The translations under genes and the position numbers were made by a program. Below, in pieces: positions 1 to 7,095 of a stretch of 8,431 bases of DNA (within the stretch, counting starts at the first letter, position 1; each line of letters starts with the position of its first letter). The DNA comes from Dietzia timorensis (GTDB lineage Bacteria > Actinomycetota > Actinomycetes > Mycobacteriales > Mycobacteriaceae): NCBI RefSeq assembly GCF_020742175.1, contig NZ_DYXM01000118.1, positions 1 through 8,431 of the forward strand, given 5' to 3'. The notes under the pieces are model-generated. The model searched no databases, was not told the origin of the DNA, and saw only the letters and a program-made list of their open reading frames with translations.

Positions 1-3000
1 TTGCCGACGTAGTCGTTGGCATCGCCGTACACGCGAGCGGTGATGCCCGCCGTCATAAATGCTCCGAAGGAGTTTCCGGCGGAACCGGAGAACGTCAGGT
101 CGATGCTGCCCGGGGCGAGCCCGGCCGCGCCGTGGAGCTTGGAGATCTCGTGGCTGAGCATCGTGCCGACGGAACGGTTGACGTTGACGATCGGGTACTC
201 GAGGGCGACCGTCCCCGTCCCGGAGGTGACGACGTCCTTGGTGTCGGCGATGAGCGTGTTGTCGAGCGCCTGGTCCAGCTTGTGGTTCTGGGCCTTGGTG
301 TTGCGCAGATCCTGGTGCATGAACGGCGAGTCGACCTGCTCGAAGATCGGCGACAGGTCGAGCTTCGCGGCGCGCTGATGGTGCTTCATGGCGCGCTCGA
401 GGTCGAGGCACTCGGAGTGGCCGATGGCCTCTTCGAGCGAGCGGAAGCCCAGCTCGGCGAGGTACTCGCGCACCTCCTCGGCGATGAACTCCATGAAGTT
501 GACCACGTACTCGGCCTTGCCGGTGAACCGCTCGCGCAGGGCGGGGTTCTGCGTCGCGACGCCGACCGGGCATGTGTCGAGGTGGCACACGCGCATCATG
601 ATGCAGCCGGACACGACCAGCGGGGCCGTGGCGAAACCGAACTCCTCGCCGCCGAGAAGCGCCGCGATAACGACGTCACGGCCGGTCTTGAGCTGGCCGT
701 CGACTTGCACGACGATGCGGTCGCGCAGACCGTTGAGGAGCAGGGTCTGCTGGGTCTCGGCGAGGCCGATCTCCCAGGGACCGCCGGCGTGCTTGAGCGA
801 GTTGAGCGGCGAGGCGCCCGTACCGCCGTCGTGCCCGGAGATGAGCACGACGTCCGCGTGCGCCTTGGACACGCCGGCCGCGACCGTGCCGACGCCCTGC
901 TCGGCGACGAGCTTGACGTGGACGCGGGCCTGCGGGTTCGCGTTCTTCAGGTCGTAGATGAGCTGCGCGAGGTCCTCGATCGAATAGATGTCGTGGTGCG
1001 GGGGCGGCGAGATGAGGCCGACGCCCGGCGTCGAGCCGCGCACCTCGGCGACCCAGGGGTACACCTTGTTCGGCGGGAGCTGACCGCCCTCGCCCGGTTT
1101 CGCGCCCTGTGCCATCTTGATCTGGATGTCGGTGCAGTTGGCGAGGTAGTTCGACGTGACACCGAAACGTCCCGAGGCGACCTGCTTGATCGCCGAGCGG
1201 CGCCAGGAGCCGTCGGCATCCGGGGTGAAGCGGTCCGGATCCTCGCCGCCCTCGCCGGAGTTCGAGCGGCCGTGGAGCCGGTTCATCGCGATCGCGAGGG
1301 TCTCGTGCGCCTCAGCGGAGATCGAACCGTACGACATCGCGCCGGTGGAGAAACGCTTGACGATCTCGGAGACCGGCTCGACCTCGTCGATGGAGATCGA
1401 CGGGCGGTCGCTCTGCAGCTTGAACAGGCCGCGCAGAGTGGCAAGCCGCTCGGACTGATCATCGATGAGCTTCGTGTACTCCTTGAAGATGTCGTACTTC
1501 CCGGAGCGCGTCGAGTGCTGGAGCTTGAACACCGTGTCCGGATTGAACAGGTGGTATTCGCCCTCGCGGCGCCACTGGTACTCGCCGCCGATCTCGAGCT
1601 CGCGGTGCGCGGCCTCCTCAGGGCGCGACAGGAACGCGAAGCGGTGGCGGCGGGCGACGTCCTCGGCGATCTCGTCGAGTCCGACGCCCTGCAGCGGGCT
1701 GATGGTGCCGGTGAAGTACTCGTCGCAGGTGTCCTGCGACAGTCCCGTGACGTCGAAGAGCTGCGCACCCGTGTACGACGCGAGCGTGGAGATGCCCATC
1801 TTGGACATGATCTTGGTGACGCCCTTGGCGGCGGCCTTGCGGTAGTTCTCGATGCCCTTTTCGGTGCCGACCTCGAGAATGTCGCCGCTCTTGACGAGCT
1901 CGTCGATGGATTCGAACACCATGTACGGGTTGATCGCGTTCGCGCCGTAGCCGAACAGCGCCGCGAAGTGGTGCACCTCTCGGGCATCGCCGGACTCGAC
2001 GATGAGGCCGACGCGGGTGCGGGACTTCTCGCGTACGAGGTGGTGGTGCACCGCGGAGGTCAGCAGCAGCGAGGGGATCGGCGCGTTGCGCTCGTCCGAC
2101 TCGCGGTCCGACAGCACGATGATCGTCGCGCCGTCCTCGATCTGCCGGCTCACCTCCTTGCGGATGCGCTCGATGGCGATGCGCATGCCACGGCCGCCGT
2201 GGGCCACGTTGTACAGGCCGGACACGATAGCCGTCTTGTACTGCGGGAAATTGCCCTCGTCGTTGGCGTGGACGATCGTCTCGAGGTCCGAATTCGACAG
2301 GATCGGGTTGTCGACGACGAGCTTGCGGCACGAATTCGGGCCGACGTTGAGCAGGTCCTCCTCGGCGCCGAGGAGCGCCTGGTGGCTGGTCACCATCTCC
2401 TCGCGGATGGCGTCGAGCGGCGGGTTGGTGACCTGCGCGAAGCGCTGGGCGAAATAGTCGAACAGCGCGCGCGGGCGCTGGGACAGCACTGCGATCGGCG
2501 TATCGGTGCCCATGGAGCCGAGCGCCTCGGCGCCATTGACGGCCATCGGCTGCACGAGGACACGGAGCTCTTCCTGCGTGTACCCGAACACACGCTGGCG
2601 CAACACGACCCGGTCGTGCGGCATGAACTCCTTCTTCTCGCCCGGCAGATCCTCGAGCCGGTACTGCCCCTCAGCGAGCCAGTCGGCGTACGGGTGCTCG
2701 GCGGCGAGGCGGTCCTTGATCTCCTCGTCGGAGAGGATCCGGCCCTTCGAGGTGTCGACGAGGAACATGCGGCCCGGGCGCATGCGGGTGCGCTTGACGA
2801 TCTTGTGGTCGGGAATGTCGAGAACGCCGACCTCGGACGCCATGACGACGAGCCCGTCGTCGGTAACCCACACGCGCGAGGGGCGCAGGCCGTTGCGGTC
2901 GAGGGTGGCACCGATGACCGTGCCATCGGTGAAGGTCACCGAAGCCGGTCCGTCCCAGGCCTCCATCATCGAGGCGTGGTACTCGTAGAACGCCCGCTTG

Positions 3001-4013
3001 GCGGGGTCCATCTTGTCGTGGCGCTCCCAGGCCTCGGGGATCATCATGAGCACGGCGTGCGGGAGCTCGCGCCCACTGAGCGTGAGCAGCTCGAGAGCCT
3101 CGTCGAAGCGCGCGGTATCGGATCCGCCCGGCGTGCAGATCGGCAGCGCCTGGTTCAGGTCCGCGATCTCCGCCGACTCCATGAGCGCCTCGCGGGCGCG
3201 CATCCAGTTCTCGTTACCGCGCGCGGTGTTGATCTCGCCGTTGTGCGCGACATAGCGGAACGGGTGCGCCAGCGGCCACGCGGGGAACGTGTTCGTCGAG
3301 AAGCGCGAGTGGACGATGCCGAGCGCGGATTCGAAGCGCTCGTCCTGGAGGTCCAGGTAGAACTCGGGGAGCTGCTTCTCGGTGAGCATGCCCTTGTACA
3401 CCATGGTGCGGGGGCTCAGCGACGGGAAGTACACGGTCTCCGAGCCGATCTCGCCCTGGCCCGCGCCTTGCGAGCCGAGCTCGTGCTCGCAGCGCTTGCG
3501 CACGACGAAACACTTACGCTCCAGCGCGACGTCGGACAGCAAGGCGCCGTCCTCGCCGGCGGCCTTGACGAAGATTTGCATGATCGTCGGCATCGCATCG
3601 CGCGAGATGGCGCCGAGCCCGGAGTCGTCGAATGGCACCTCGCGCCATCCGATTACCGTCACGCCCTGCTCCGCGGCGATCCGCTCGACCATGCGCATCG
3701 AGTCCATGGTGAGCATGCGCGACTGCGGCAGGAAGCACAGGCCGGTCGCGTACTGCCCGGCCTTGGGGAGATCGAACTCGACGACCTCGCGGAGGAAGCG
3801 GTCGGGCACCTGCACGAGGATGCCCGTGCCGTCGCCCGTATTCGCCTCGGCGCCAACCGCGCCGCGGTGCTCGAGATTGATCAGTGCCTTGATGGCCTTA
3901 TCGACGATGTCGCGGGACTTCCGTCCGTGCATATCCACGACGAATGCGACACCACACGAGTCGTGTTCGTATTCCGGACGGTAAAGGCCTTGTCGGCTTG
4001 GAGGTGTAGTCAT
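1..4013 (-). CDS. gltB: Glutamate synthase (GOGAT) large subunit, 3'-truncated by the window edge
   Basis: The large (alpha) subunit of glutamate synthase makes two glutamates from glutamine and 2-oxoglutarate in the cytoplasm, using electrons passed from the GltD subunit. The reading frame starts at ATG 4013 and stays open to the left edge, giving 1,337 codons; family members are about 1,500 residues, so the C-terminal end lies outside. Seen directly: Cys20 in DSCGVAF, the expected N-terminal nucleophile of the class-II glutaminase domain after removal of a 19-residue propeptide; SRFSTNTFPAWP and HNGEIN (H257) of the same domain; MSYGSIS (M893) and SGHDGGTGASP of the FMN-binding synthase domain; a CX5CX4C motif at C1137, C1143 and C1148 that would hold the [3Fe-4S] cluster; and GDANDYVG of the C-terminal glycine-rich beta-helix at the edge. 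Minus-strand AAAGG at 4026-4022, 8 bases before the ATG, supports the start. gltD is expected next, off the window. No frameshift or missing catalytic residue was seen. Confidence 0.97.
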   Translation of the reverse strand, partial: MTTPPSRQGLYRPEYEHDSCGVAFVVDMHGRKSRDIVDKAIKALINLEHRGAVGAEANTGDGTGILVQVPDRFLREVVEFDLPKAGQYATGLCFLPQSRMLTMDSMRMVERIAAEQGVTVIGWREVPFDDSGLGAISRDAMPTIMQIFVKAAGEDGALLSDVALERKCFVVRKRCEHELGSQGAGQGEIGSETVYFPSLSPRTMVYKGMLTEKQLPEFYLDLQDERFESALGIVHSRFSTNTFPAWPLAHPFRYVAHNGEINTARGNENWMRAREALMESAEIADLNQALPICTPGGSDTARFDEALELLTLSGRELPHAVLMMIPEAWERHDKMDPAKRAFYEYHASMMEAWDGPASVTFTDGTVIGATLDRNGLRPSRVWVTDDGLVVMASEVGVLDIPDHKIVKRTRMRPGRMFLVDTSKGRILSDEEIKDRLAAEHPYADWLAEGQYRLEDLPGEKKEFMPHDRVVLRQRVFGYTQEELRVLVQPMAVNGAEALGSMGTDTPIAVLSQRPRALFDYFAQRFAQVTNPPLDAIREEMVTSHQALLGAEEDLLNVGPNSCRKLVVDNPILSNSDLETIVHANDEGNFPQYKTAIVSGLYNVAHGGRGMRIAIERIRKEVSRQIEDGATIIVLSDRESDERNAPIPSLLLTSAVHHHLVREKSRTRVGLIVESGDAREVHHFAALFGYGANAINPYMVFESIDELVKSGDILEVGTEKGIENYRKAAAKGVTKIMSKMGISTLASYTGAQLFDVTGLSQDTCDEYFTGTISPLQGVGLDEIAEDVARRHRFAFLSRPEEAAHRELEIGGEYQWRREGEYHLFNPDTVFKLQHSTRSGKYDIFKEYTKLIDDQSERLATLRGLFKLQSDRPSISIDEVEPVSEIVKRFSTGAMSYGSISAEAHETLAIAMNRLHGRSNSGEGGEDPDRFTPDADGSWRRSAIKQVASGRFGVTSNYLANCTDIQIKMAQGAKPGEGGQLPPNKVYPWVAEVRGSTPGVGLISPPPHHDIYSIEDLAQLIYDLKNANPQARVHVKLVAEQGVGTVAAGVSKAHADVVLISGHDGGTGASPLNSLKHAGGPWEIGLAETQQTLLLNGLRDRIVVQVDGQLKTGRDVVIAALLGGEEFGFATAPLVVSGCIMMRVCHLDTCPVGVATQNPALRERFTGKAEYVVNFMEFIAEEVREYLAELGFRSLEEAIGHSECLDLERAMKHHQRAAKLDLSPIFEQVDSPFMHQDLRNTKAQNHKLDQALDNTLIADTKDVVTSGTGTVALEYPIVNVNRSVGTMLSHEISKLHGAAGLAPGSIDLTFSGSAGNSFGAFMTAGITARVYGDANDYVG

Positions 4014-4021
4014 CTCACACG

Positions 4022-4026
4022 CCTTT
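4022..4026 (-). promoter_or_regulatory. Ribosome binding site of gltB
   Basis: Minus-strand AAAGG lies 8 bases upstream of ATG 4013. It fixes the start that leaves exactly 19 residues before the catalytic cysteine, the short-propeptide arrangement usual for GltB. Confidence 0.7.
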
Positions 4027-4214
4027 GCTAGTCGACGAATTCCGACCGATCAGGGCGCCGAGCAGCCGGGAAGGGGGACTTTCTCGTCCCTCAACTTAAA
4101 AAAGGATATGCGGAAAAACGTCGATCTTCCTAACGTCAAGCGTCGGGAAAATCCCGCTAGGTGCGGATTTTGTCCCAGAATGTGATATTTCGCACCGAGA
4201 GCGCCCATTTTTCG

Positions 4215-4410
4215 GTATGACGTCGGACGTGCCGGGGGTAGCCCTGGGGGCGCTCTCTTTCGCTCCCTCCGGGCATGTTTGCGGTGCGATTATTTCCCCC
4301 GAACCTGCGCGGCGCGCGCCCGCCGGGGTACAGCGTGCGCTCTCCGCCGCCGCCACGGCGCACACCGCAAATCGCGGCGGCTGCGCGTGTTCTGGCGCCC
4401 GACGTCATAC
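4215..4410. repeat. Segment bounded by a 12-bp perfect inverted repeat, with nested dyads
   Basis: GTATGACGTCGG at 4215-4226 is the exact reverse complement of CCGACGTCATAC at 4399-4410. Inside it lie a 9-bp pair, TTTGCGGTG (4278-4286) with CACCGCAAA (4363-4371), a 6-bp pair GTGCGC/GCGCAC (4335-4340, 4358-4363) and the 10-bp palindrome GGCGCGCGCC (4311-4320). The 12-bp, 9-bp and palindrome centres fall within about 12 bases of each other. No target-site duplication flanks the outer repeats. It could be paired operators for the divergent genes, a small non-autonomous inverted-repeat element, or a structured RNA. The repeats are certain; the function is unknown. Confidence 0.55.
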
Positions 4411-4459
4411 GTGTAATGCGCAATCTTCCACCACATTTGGTGCAAGTTCTGAGAAGCTA

Positions 4460-4487
4460 GTGAGCAGATAATAAAACCAATGCTCAC
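4460..4487. promoter_or_regulatory. Inverted repeat GTGAGCA-N14-TGCTCAC upstream of yihY
   Basis: A perfect 7-bp dyad flanks an AT-rich 14-base centre containing a -10-like GATAAT (4467-4472). The arrangement resembles an operator straddling a promoter core, but no good -35 hexamer sits at the proper distance, so the promoter reading is tentative. It could also form a hairpin if transcribed. Confidence 0.4.
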
Positions 4488-4496
4488 AAGCCTGTG

Positions 4497-4518
4497 TGCT
4501 CGCTATGTTCGCCGAGCA
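4497..4518. promoter_or_regulatory. Second inverted repeat TGCTCG-N10-CGAGCA upstream of yihY
   Basis: A 6-bp dyad begins 9 bases after the previous one and shares its TGCTC arm. Its 10-base centre holds TATGTT (4504-4509), another weak -10-like hexamer. The two dyads could be a tandem operator for one regulator, or alternative hairpins, since their arms are partly interchangeable. Confidence 0.35.
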
Positions 4519-4567
4519 TCGAGGGTTTCGGGCCGGTACGTATATATAGGAAAGCGAGTGAGACCGC

Positions 4568-5653
4568 GTGAACAACTCCGAGGCGCCCTTCGAGGACGAA
4601 ACCCTCTCGCGCCCATCCATCGAGTACCTCAAGGAAACCCTGCCCAAGCGGAAGCTCGTCAGTAAGGAACTCCGCCGCCGCGGCACCCTCATGGCCTACA
4701 AGCGGGCGCTGGCGAAGTTCGGCTCGGACGGTTGCACGGACTTCGCCGCCGCGCTCACCTACTACGCGGTCCTGGCGATGTTCCCCGCGCTCATCGCGCT
4801 GGTGTCGCTGCTCGGCGTATTCGGGCAGGGGCAGGAGACCATCGACACGATCATGTCGATGATGGAGGAATCGGTCCCCGCGGAGACCATGGCCTTCATC
4901 GAGGATCCGATCGCGCAGCTGGTCAACACGCCCGCCGCCGGACTCGCCCTGATCATCGGTCTCGCCGGTTCGCTGTGGTCGGCATCGGGCTACGTCGGCG
5001 CCTTCAGCCGCGTGCTCAACCAGATCTATCAGGTCCGCGAGGGGCGGCCGGTGTGGAAGCTCCGCCCGATCCTTTTCGCCATCACCGCACTCATGCTCGT
5101 CCTCGTCGCGGCGGCAGCGCTCATGCTCGCGCTGTCGGGCGGTGTCGCCGAGACGATCTTCGACCAGATCGGTCTCGGTGAGGAAGCGCTGACGGTATGG
5201 AACTGGGTCAAGTACCCGGCTCTGCTGGTGATCTTCGTCTTCGTCCTGGCGATCCTGTACCAGCTCACCCCCAACGTGCAGCGCGCGAAGTTCCAGATCC
5301 TCTCCCTCGGCGGCATCACGGCGCTCGTCGTGCTCGGCATCGCGATCTTGGGCTTCGGCTTCTACCTGTCGAACTTCGGTAACTACAACCAGACCTACGG
5401 CTCCCTCGCCGGCATCATCATGTTCCTGTTGATGCTGTGGATCGCGAACCTCGCGCTGCTGTTCGGCGCCGAGCTCGACTCCGAGATCTCCCGCTCGCGT
5501 CAGCTGCTCGCCGGGATCGAGGCCGAGAACAACATCCAGTTGCCGCTGTCCGACGAGTCGGGCGTCATCAAGCTCCATGAGAAGGAGACCAAGATGGTGC
5601 GCGAGGCCGCCGAGCTTCGTCGCGATGTGTGGCAGGAGCAGGCGCGCCACTAG
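4568..5653 (+). CDS. yihY: YihY/virulence factor BrkB family inner-membrane protein
   Basis: A 361-residue polytopic membrane protein of the YihY/BrkB family, once misnamed ribonuclease BN; the molecular function is not settled. Six hydrophobic segments are visible at about residues 62-86, 122-145, 166-190, 215-233, 246-268 and 278-303. Family features seen are DGCTDFAAALTYYAVLAMFP at the first helix, SLWSASGYVGAF in the second, and GNYNQTYGSLAG (271-282) before the last. A charged N-terminal tail of about 45 residues and a charged C-terminal tail of about 55 residues are predicted cytoplasmic. The GTG start at 4568 is the first possible one, because an in-frame TGA lies at 4559-4561; AGGAAAG (4548-4554) is 13 bases upstream, rather far. 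ATG at 4691 (Met42) is an alternative that keeps all helices. It is divergent from gltB and convergent with the redoxin gene, so probably transcribed alone. Function is not inferable from context. Confidence 0.92.
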   Translation: MNNSEAPFEDETLSRPSIEYLKETLPKRKLVSKELRRRGTLMAYKRALAKFGSDGCTDFAAALTYYAVLAMFPALIALVSLLGVFGQGQETIDTIMSMMEESVPAETMAFIEDPIAQLVNTPAAGLALIIGLAGSLWSASGYVGAFSRVLNQIYQVREGRPVWKLRPILFAITALMLVLVAAAALMLALSGGVAETIFDQIGLGEEALTVWNWVKYPALLVIFVFVLAILYQLTPNVQRAKFQILSLGGITALVVLGIAILGFGFYLSNFGNYNQTYGSLAGIIMFLLMLWIANLALLFGAELDSEISRSRQLLAGIEAENNIQLPLSDESGVIKLHEKETKMVREAAELRRDVWQEQARH

Positions 5654-5830
5654 ATTTCGTCGCGCCCCTCCGGGGTCCTTCGCTCAAGGGCCTCGGTGGG
5701 ATGCCGACCGCACCCGCTGGCGCGGATAAATCAGCGAAGCCGCTATGAGTTCGAATCTTCCGAACCATAGCGGCTTTGTTTTGTCTCTATGCGTGACGGT
5801 GGTTTCGTCTGCGTACCGGCGCTCTGACGA
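5654..5830. other. Convergent intergenic gap
   Basis: The 177 bases between the stops of yihY and the redoxin gene hold a GC-rich 7-bp hairpin with one G-T pair (GGTCCTT-CGCTC-AAGGGCC, about 5674-5692, no T-run) and the main terminator at 5737-5781. No other feature is apparent. Confidence 0.6.
5737..5781 (+). terminator. Rho-independent terminator after yihY
   Basis: AAGCCGCTATG (5737-5747) pairs perfectly with CATAGCGGCTT (5766-5776). After a single bulged A the stem continues with GTTCG (5749-5753) and CGAAC (5761-5765), closing a 7-base loop. The 16-bp hairpin runs into a T-rich tract (TTTGTTTT). It lies 84 bases after the yihY stop. On the minus strand it also follows the redoxin gene but has only a weak T-tract there, so it may act in both directions, more strongly for yihY. 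Confidence 0.85.
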
Positions 5831-6370
5831 TTAGGCCACGCGGCGGGGCCTGGTGGTGGGCGACGCGATCGACCGGTGATCGGCCAACTCCTTGTTCGCG
5901 GCGGACACTCCGGAGACCGTTGCCGGGATGACGGTGGGCTGCGGCATATCCCGATCGACAACGACCACCGTCGGGGTTTCTTCGCTCCCGCCATTGAGGC
6001 GCCGGCAGATTGCGGCAGCCTCGGGGTCACGCCAGATATTTACCCACTTGACTCGTACGCCTTGACGGGCAGCATCACGCTTGAGGCGAGCGGAGTATGC
6101 ACAACCGGGGCGCCACAGCACGACGACCTCGGGGCGCGTCAAGGCGGTATCCCCGATCTCCGTGTGCTTGCCCGGTCGTAGCGGCGAAAGCCATGCAGAT
6201 ACGCCAAGTACGGCGAGGATGCCGATAAATACGACAAGTCCTTGCTGGGCGCCTCCGGTGGACAGCCCGACCACCGCCACAAGCAGTAGTCCCAGCACCA
6301 AGACTAGGGATGCGGTGAGCCATCTCCCCCCGGAGCGCCGCGCACGTTCATCCGGCGGCGTTTCGAACAT
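5831..6370 (-). CDS. Membrane-anchored glutaredoxin/mycoredoxin-like protein with CxxS active site
   Basis: A 179-residue protein with two hydrophobic segments near the N-terminus (about 17-37 and 44-62), then a glutaredoxin-fold domain (about 81-160). The active-site region is VVLWRPGCAYSARLKR with Cys90-Ala-Tyr-Ser93, and Thr132-Pro133 fits the conserved cis-proline loop facing the cysteine. The WRPGC context resembles actinobacterial mycoredoxin-like proteins, which reduce mixed disulfides with mycothiol; a Ser in place of the second Cys indicates monothiol chemistry. Which side of the membrane the domain faces is not certain; the charged Arg-rich start (residues 1-16) and a short two-helix hairpin favour a cytoplasmic domain. 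ATG at 6370 has only a weak GGA upstream as ribosome binding site. A good promoter lies at 6462-6434. The C-terminal tail is basic (TTRPRRVA). The substrate is unknown, and neighbours give no pathway. Confidence 0.85.
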   Translation of the reverse strand: MFETPPDERARRSGGRWLTASLVLVLGLLLVAVVGLSTGGAQQGLVVFIGILAVLGVSAWLSPLRPGKHTEIGDTALTRPEVVVLWRPGCAYSARLKRDAARQGVRVKWVNIWRDPEAAAICRRLNGGSEETPTVVVVDRDMPQPTVIPATVSGVSAANKELADHRSIASPTTRPRRVA

Positions 6371-6433
6371 GGATCCAACGCTAAACCGGACGTCGGGGTG
6401 AATACGAATTCCTACGGAGATCGTGACCCTTCT

Positions 6434-6462
6434 GTAATAGATACGAGAGAATGATGTGACAA
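6434..6462 (-). promoter_or_regulatory. Predicted sigma-70-type promoter of the redoxin gene
   Basis: Minus-strand TTGTCA (6462-6457) and TATTAC (6439-6434) are separated by exactly 17 bases. Transcription would begin near 6427, giving a leader of roughly 57 bases before ATG 6370. Confidence 0.55.
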
Positions 6463-6615
6463 CAAGACGTAGTTTCGGCCACTTTTCTTCCCATTGACTC
6501 CACTAGATGTAGAGCGTCGAGGCGAGGATGAGGAACGAACTCGTTCTAGCAATAGGGGAAGTGAGACTTCGTTTTTCCGCCTAATTAAGCGATACCCAAA
6601 AAGCCGGGCGTCAAC

Positions 6616-6631
6616 ATCAAAAGTTTTTGAT
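6616..6631. repeat. AT-rich dyad ATCAAAA-GT-TTTTGAT
   Basis: A perfect 7-bp inverted repeat with a 2-base centre, 170 bases upstream of the small membrane protein gene. The short centre suits a protein-binding palindrome better than an RNA hairpin. No known regulator motif is recognised. Confidence 0.35.
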
Positions 6632-6787
6632 AGACGACGTTTCCACTTGATCACTCAGCAGCGCAACGACCGGGCACACAAGCGGAAGGATGGTCAACGT
6701 CCTACCTTTTTCGCTGCATGGCCAGCACACTTATTCCATCAACCGAGAACCTTCACACAAGCTTCGACCGGACGACTCACAACACCC

Positions 6788-6793
6788 AGGAGT
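6788..6793 (+). promoter_or_regulatory. Ribosome binding site of the 50-residue membrane protein
   Basis: AGGAGT lies 7 bases before GTG 6801. It decides the start: an in-frame GTG at 6792 overlaps the site, and the longer frame from ATG 6690 has no comparable site and only hydrophilic extra sequence. Confidence 0.7.
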
Positions 6794-6800
6794 GAACACT

Positions 6801-6953
6801 GTGATCTGGACATCCAGCAAGACTCTCGCCGTCATTGTCGGCGCCTTTGTCGGCACGTGGGCTAGCCACCTGGCGGGCGCTCCACCGATCGCCGCAGTCA
6901 TTTTCGGCCTCGTTTCCGCCCTGGTCATATTCCTGTTGATCCGAAAACGGTGA
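6801..6953 (+). CDS. Small two-helix membrane protein of unknown function
   Basis: A 50-residue protein starting at GTG with a strong Shine-Dalgarno at ideal spacing. It has two hydrophobic stretches, about residues 9-25 (LAVIVGAFVGTWASHLA) and 28-47 (APPIAAVIFGLVSALVIFLL), joined by a short Ala-Gly-Ala-Pro-Pro turn, and ends in Ile-Arg-Lys-Arg. By the positive-inside rule both termini would face the cytoplasm. I do not recognise a family. It is a monocistronic orphan between two intergenic regions; nothing nearby suggests a partner. Small holin-like, stress-induced or envelope-modulating proteins can look like this, but there is no evidence to choose. The coding call rests on the start signal and coherent hydrophobic pattern. 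Confidence 0.65.
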   Translation: MIWTSSKTLAVIVGAFVGTWASHLAGAPPIAAVIFGLVSALVIFLLIRKR

Positions 6954-7054
6954 AGGCGCGTAAGAGTTTCGGCGCACGCTGATTCACTGCTCGACGTTGG
7001 CGATCCCACGCCCCAAAACGCCCTACTTTAGTGAGCACTGTTACCCCCTTTTGC

Positions 7055-7070
7055 TGTGATTTAGATCACT
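7055..7070. promoter_or_regulatory. Crp/GlxR-type cAMP-receptor binding site
   Basis: TGTGA-TTTAGA-TCACT matches TGTGA-N6-TCACA at 9 of 10 arm positions and carries the central TA preferred by GlxR of Corynebacterium and Crp of Mycobacterium. It lies about 300 bases before the repeat-protein ATG and 102 after the small gene stop, so it most likely controls the former. Confidence 0.65.
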
Positions 7071-7071
7071 T

Positions 7072-7095
7072 TATGATGACGATCAGGCATCTAAT
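7072..7095 (+). promoter_or_regulatory. Alternative -10 elements of the repeat-protein gene
   Basis: TATGAT (7072-7077), with TTTTGC 17 bases upstream, would place the Crp/GlxR site inside the promoter, implying repression. TCTAAT (7090-7095) would start transcription near 7102-7104, putting the site centre (7062.5) about 40-42 bases upstream, the classic class-II activation position. The sequence alone cannot choose between them. Confidence 0.4.

Larger units (their letters stand above)
4014..4567. other. Divergent intergenic region between gltB and yihY
   Basis: This 554-base gap has no convincing gene; the short open frames in it have no good ribosome binding site and no recognisable protein. 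The gltB-proximal part (about 4090-4215) is AT-rich and probably carries the gltB promoter, but I found no well-spaced -35/-10 pair: a minus-strand TTGACG (4139-4134) and TATCCT (4108-4103) are too far apart to pair. A small hairpin GGGAC-N6-GTCCC (4075-4090) would lie in the gltB leader. GGTGCG/CGCACC (4160-4165, 4191-4196) and GGGA-AAA-TCCC (4145-4155) are further small dyads. I saw no AmtR- or GlnR-like operator that would tie gltB to nitrogen control. The middle (4215-4410) is GC-rich and dense in inverted repeats, annotated separately. Confidence 0.6.
6371..6800. other. Divergent intergenic region, relatively AT-rich
   Basis: About 430 bases separate the redoxin gene from the small membrane protein gene, visibly poorer in G and C than the genes around them. 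Besides the redoxin promoter I see three short dyads: GAACGA-AC-TCGTTC (6533-6546); GAAGT-GAG-ACTTC (6558-6570) followed by GTTTTT, a weak terminator-like shape; and ATCAAAA-GT-TTTTGAT (6616-6631). Short open frames here lack ribosome binding sites and resemble nothing known. No clear promoter for the downstream small gene was found. Confidence 0.5.

Noticed and set aside
132..4031. 1,299-codon open frame on the plus strand opposite gltB
   Set aside because: It is the antisense shadow of gltB, kept open by GC-rich third codon positions. Its translation is Arg/Asp/Leu/Val/Ala-biased with no recognisable domain, while the opposite strand encodes complete GltB motifs.
4181..4196. Second Crp/GlxR site, TGTGATATTTCGCACC, upstream of gltB
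   Set aside because: The left arm is perfect but the right arm matches only 3 of 5 positions, and the central TA is displaced.
4484..5650. 388-codon open frame opposite yihY
   Set aside because: It mirrors yihY with His/Asp/Arg/Glu-rich low-complexity translation, typical of antisense frames in high-GC DNA.
5711..5776. tRNA gene or fragment near GTTCGAATC
   Set aside because: The flanking bases do not form T-arm, acceptor, D-arm or anticodon stems; they form a long terminator hairpin.
6533..6546. LexA (SOS) box at GAACGAACTCGTTC
   Set aside because: The actinobacterial box needs GAAC-N4-GTTC; the spacing here is 2 or 6 bases.
6412..6654. 80-codon minus-strand frame upstream of the redoxin gene
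   Set aside because: It overlaps the redoxin promoter, has no recognisable domain and no convincing start signal.
6690..6953. 87-residue version of the small membrane protein from ATG 6690
   Set aside because: The extra 37 residues are hydrophilic and unlike a leader, while AGGAGT sits at ideal distance from GTG 6801 within that frame.
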